DNA from: Chloroflexota bacterium
Lineage (GTDB): Bacteria > Chloroflexota > Dehalococcoidia > Dehalococcoidales > RBG-16-60-22
Length of the DNA: 8,040 nucleotides
Assembly (NCBI GenBank): GCA_016875955.1
Contig: VGOH01000046.1
Location: forward strand, 1-8,040
Direction of reading: 5' to 3'
Shown here: piece by piece, positions 6,781 to 8,040 of the stretch
How the letters are laid out: every line of letters begins with the position of its first letter
Position numbering within the stretch: the first letter of the stretch is position 1
Translations under genes and position numbers: made by a program
Notes under the pieces: model-generated
Seen by the model: the letters and a program-made list of their open reading frames with translations, nothing else
Told to the model about the DNA's origin: nothing
Database searches by the model: none

Positions 6781-6905
6781 AACTTGCTTTTTCATCTCCA
6801 ATCCGGCTCATTTCCGGTTATCACCGCCGGATGTGGTCTCTCTTTACCGAGACTGACCTCTAGGTTACTAACTCGAGCCGGATTTGAGGTCCGTCCGCCC
6901 TGCAA

Positions 6906-6962
6906 TCAGGCAGGGCCCCAACAATCCACCTGCCATACTCCGAAGAGTTCATGAAGCTTCAT
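6906..6962 (-). CDS. Candidate 18-residue leader peptide or small protein
   Basis: An ATG at 6962-6960 opens an 18-codon ORF (MKLHELFGVWQVDCWGPA) ending in TGA at 6908-6906. It is preceded by GGAGGAGG (6977-6970) at an ideal 7-nt spacing, one of the strongest ribosome-binding sites in the window. Two Trp codons (W10, W15) and one Cys lie in the second half. The W10-Q11-V12 codons form one strand of a stem, and the stop codon lies in the loop of a competing stem, the geometry of a classical attenuation leader. The gene downstream is not a Trp biosynthesis gene, so a tryptophan-sensing role is unproven. Alternatives are a functional micropeptide or chance in a structured RNA. Confidence 0.45.
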   Translation of the reverse strand: MKLHELFGVWQVDCWGPA

Positions 6963-7013
6963 AGCACCACCTCCTCCAAATCCAGATTCGGGAGCCACGA
7001 GCTTCTATATATT

Positions 7014-7042
7014 ATTTAATCATTCTTTTCCCAAATTGTCAA
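7014..7042 (-). promoter_or_regulatory. Sigma-70-like promoter of the structured RNA/leader
   Basis: On the minus strand a perfect TTGACA (7042-7037) is followed by 17 nt and TTAAAT (7019-7014), within a very AT-rich stretch (7003-7036) unlike the GC-rich surroundings. The start is expected near 7007-7005. An 18-nt spacing with TAAATA is an alternative. Confidence 0.55.
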
Positions 7043-7073
7043 TATAGTTCCGATTCGGGCGGTTGTGGTATTT

Positions 7074-7859
7074 TCAGAAGTAATCTTCGGCGTTGTCTTT
7101 TGGATAGAAACCTAGTCTTTCTTTCGTCTCGGTCAGGTCAAAGAAGCGGCGGTCATTGTTGCTGATGGTATAGGCCAGTAGAAAGTCGGTGTTGACTTCA
7201 AGGGCCCGGGCAAACGCCTCAACACAGTCCCGCTTGCTCAGGAATAAGGCCCGCGCATGGTCTTCGCGGTCCGTGCCCTTCCAGATGGAGGGGTCATTTT
7301 GCGGGAATGTTGAACCGATGCGCAGTGCGATGAACTGGATACCGTGTCTCCGTGAGTAGTACCAGCCCATGTTTTCCCCGAAGAGCTTTGATATGCCGTA
7401 ATACGAATCAGGCGCCGGCGGGTCGCTCAACTTCACAAACCCCATGGTCGGGACAAAGAAGCGGTCCAGCGTCAATGGCATCCTGCCGACGTAATCATGC
7501 TGGGTGTGGTTGGTGCTGGCGAAGACTATTTTCAAAACGCCGGCCCGCACCGCCTCCTCAAACACGTTGTACACGGCGATGATGTTATGGTGCAGGACGC
7601 TCTCCCAGTCCCCCTCGGTCTTGACTTCGGCGGCGAGGTGAATCACCGCGTCCAGCCCTTTGAACGCACCCTGGACCTGTTCCGCCCTGGAGAAGTCCAC
7701 CTTTGCCGTTCGGTGCTTGCGGGCAAGCTCAGGTTTTATCTCTCTTTTGTGATAGAACAGGGTGAGCTGATAGCTGCTGGGCAATCCTTCGGTTAAAGTG
7801 GTGCCGATATGCCCGGCAGCGCCGGTAATGCCGACTTTTTTAATCTTTCTGTCTTTCAT
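7074..7859 (-). CDS. NAD-dependent sugar dehydrogenase/epimerase family protein (Udh/Azf-like extended SDR)
   Basis: This 261-residue extended short-chain dehydrogenase has an N-terminal Rossmann fold with GITGAAG (10-16), D55 and VIHLAAEV (72-79). Its catalytic region has FASTNH (113-118) and Y154-x3-K158 in SYYGISK. The C-terminal part has LRIGS (179-183), SKRDC (208-212), ISNNDRRFFD (232-241) and LGFYPKDNAE (249-258). From memory, FAS-S/T-NH, the ISxNDR motif and LGxxPxDN occur in uronate dehydrogenase and in the haloarchaeal NAD-dependent glucose-6-phosphate dehydrogenase Azf (262 residues), with the RDC and NDR motifs closer to Azf. An oxidising sugar or sugar-phosphate dehydrogenase is therefore more likely than a nucleotide-sugar epimerase; the substrate is unknown. 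The ATG has GGAG 7 nt upstream and follows the hypB stop by 17 nt, so the two are probably co-transcribed. No clear terminator follows. Confidence 0.8.
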   Translation of the reverse strand: MKDRKIKKVGITGAAGHIGTTLTEGLPSSYQLTLFYHKREIKPELARKHRTAKVDFSRAEQVQGAFKGLDAVIHLAAEVKTEGDWESVLHHNIIAVYNVFEEAVRAGVLKIVFASTNHTQHDYVGRMPLTLDRFFVPTMGFVKLSDPPAPDSYYGISKLFGENMGWYYSRRHGIQFIALRIGSTFPQNDPSIWKGTDREDHARALFLSKRDCVEAFARALEVNTDFLLAYTISNNDRRFFDLTETKERLGFYPKDNAEDYF

Positions 7860-7876
7860 GGCGTTTCTCCATCTGT

Positions 7877-8040
7877 CTATTTTGCGTCACTCTGCGTGCG
7901 CAGCTTGCGCAGAGTGTCCATCACCCATTTCCCCCAGTCCTTAATGCCGTCACCGGTGATTCCGGAGACGAGGAAAAGGGCGGCGTCTTGATTCAGGCCT
8001 TTGAAAGCGCGGGTGAAGGCTTCCAGGTCAAAGCTGACAT
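7877..8040 (-). CDS. hypB: HypB-like hydrogenase nickel-insertion GTPase, C-terminal fragment
   Basis: Only the last 53 residues are in the window; the gene continues past the right edge. HypB is the cytoplasmic GTPase that, with HypA, delivers nickel to [NiFe] hydrogenases. The tail FDLEAFTRAFKGLNQDAALF, then LVSGITGDGIKDWGKWV, matches the HypB/CooC-like G3E GTPase C-terminus, where an 'IxxSAxTGxGxxxWxxW' segment forms the G5 region and final helix; the usual Ala is Gly here. The GTP-binding loops and metal sites lie outside the window, so UreG or another G3E member cannot be fully excluded, though the W-x2-W ending favours HypB. It is the first visible gene of a minus-strand unit with the sugar dehydrogenase 17 nt downstream. 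Confidence 0.75.
   Translation of the reverse strand, partial: VSFDLEAFTRAFKGLNQDAALFLVSGITGDGIKDWGKWVMDTLRKLRTQSDAK

Larger units (their letters stand above)
6745..7006 (-). ncRNA. Candidate structured RNA or attenuator leader, about 260 nt
   Basis: This is most of the 421-bp gap between the dehydrogenase gene and the Rpe-like gene. It starts just after a TTGACA promoter and ends at a terminator-like hairpin. Read 5' to 3' on the minus strand it contains: CTCC (6994-6991), which can pair with the Shine-Dalgarno GGAG (6977-6974); ACTC-UUCG-GAGU (6948-6937), a stable tetraloop hairpin; GGCAGG (6934-6929) pairing with CCTGCC (6914-6909); GCCCTGC (6916-6910) pairing instead with GCAGGGC (6903-6897); a 10-bp pairing of 6884-6875 with 6809-6800; a competing 7-bp pairing of 6832-6826 with 6807-6801; a GTCTC/GAGAC hairpin (6853-6836); and the 9-bp terminal hairpin. 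I match it to no RNA family I know. It could be a trans-acting RNA, a peptide-controlled attenuator reading through to the Rpe-like gene, or the message of a tiny protein. Confidence 0.45.

Noticed and set aside
6664..6795. Minus-strand 43-codon ORF starting ATGAAAAAGC within the intergenic region
   Set aside because: Its GGAG touches the ATG with no spacer, and it runs through the terminator-like hairpin and the Rpe promoter, so translation is unlikely.
6951..6962. Perfect 12-bp palindrome ATGAAGCTTCAT as an operator
   Set aside because: It coincides with the first four codons of the small ORF, lies well downstream of the promoter, and occurs once, so operator function is not supported.
6745..7006. 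Known RNA families (T-box, cobalamin, fluoride, SAM riboswitches, 6S, SRP, tmRNA)
   Set aside because: None of their conserved sequence blocks that I can recall is visible, and the gene downstream fits none of their usual targets.
6982..7063. Repeated GATTCGGG in the intergenic region (near 6984 and 7053)
   Set aside because: Only 8 bases are shared in two copies, too little to call a repeat or binding site.

Overview
The window looks like a piece of chromosome from a GC-rich (about 57-60% by eye) anaerobic or microaerobic bacterium. Chloroflexota, especially Dehalococcoidia, fits best: the glucose-6-phosphate isomerase is of the type usually fused to transaldolase, there is a hydrogenase-maturation hypB end, and promoters are clear sigma-70 type with some apparently leaderless starts. 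This placement is an inference; no rRNA or marker gene is present.

Layout. (a) 1-178: a divergent intergenic region with two back-to-back promoter-like sequences. One faces left to a short ORF cut by the window edge; the other faces right to ccdA. (b) 179-1756, + strand: ccdA (membrane thiol-electron carrier), a TlpA/ResA-like lipoprotein thioredoxin, and a small four-cysteine protein of unknown function, which together look like an extracytoplasmic thiol-disulfide module. (c) 1806-5989, + strand: a good promoter followed by transketolase, rpiB (ATGA overlap) and a stand-alone pgi 11 nt later, forming a tight sugar-phosphate operon. (d) 6011-6652, - strand: a divergent ribulose-phosphate 3-epimerase-like gene, convergent with pgi, with its own promoter. 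(e) 6653-7073: a 421-bp intergenic region that is not empty. On the - strand it holds a TTGACA promoter, an 18-codon ORF with a very strong Shine-Dalgarno and two Trp codons, several competing hairpins and a terminator-like 9-bp hairpin. This is the most interesting part of the window. (f) 7074-8040, - strand: the end of hypB, then an NAD-dependent sugar dehydrogenase/epimerase of the short-chain dehydrogenase superfamily that resembles uronate dehydrogenase and the haloarchaeal NAD-dependent glucose-6-phosphate dehydrogenase (Azf).

Together, transketolase, RpiB, Rpe-like and Pgi cover most of a non-oxidative pentose-phosphate route linked to hexose phosphate; no transaldolase is visible. If the dehydrogenase acts on glucose 6-phosphate, the window would also contain a non-classical oxidative entry step, but that substrate is a guess. 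No tRNA, rRNA, CRISPR array, insertion sequence or phage gene was seen.
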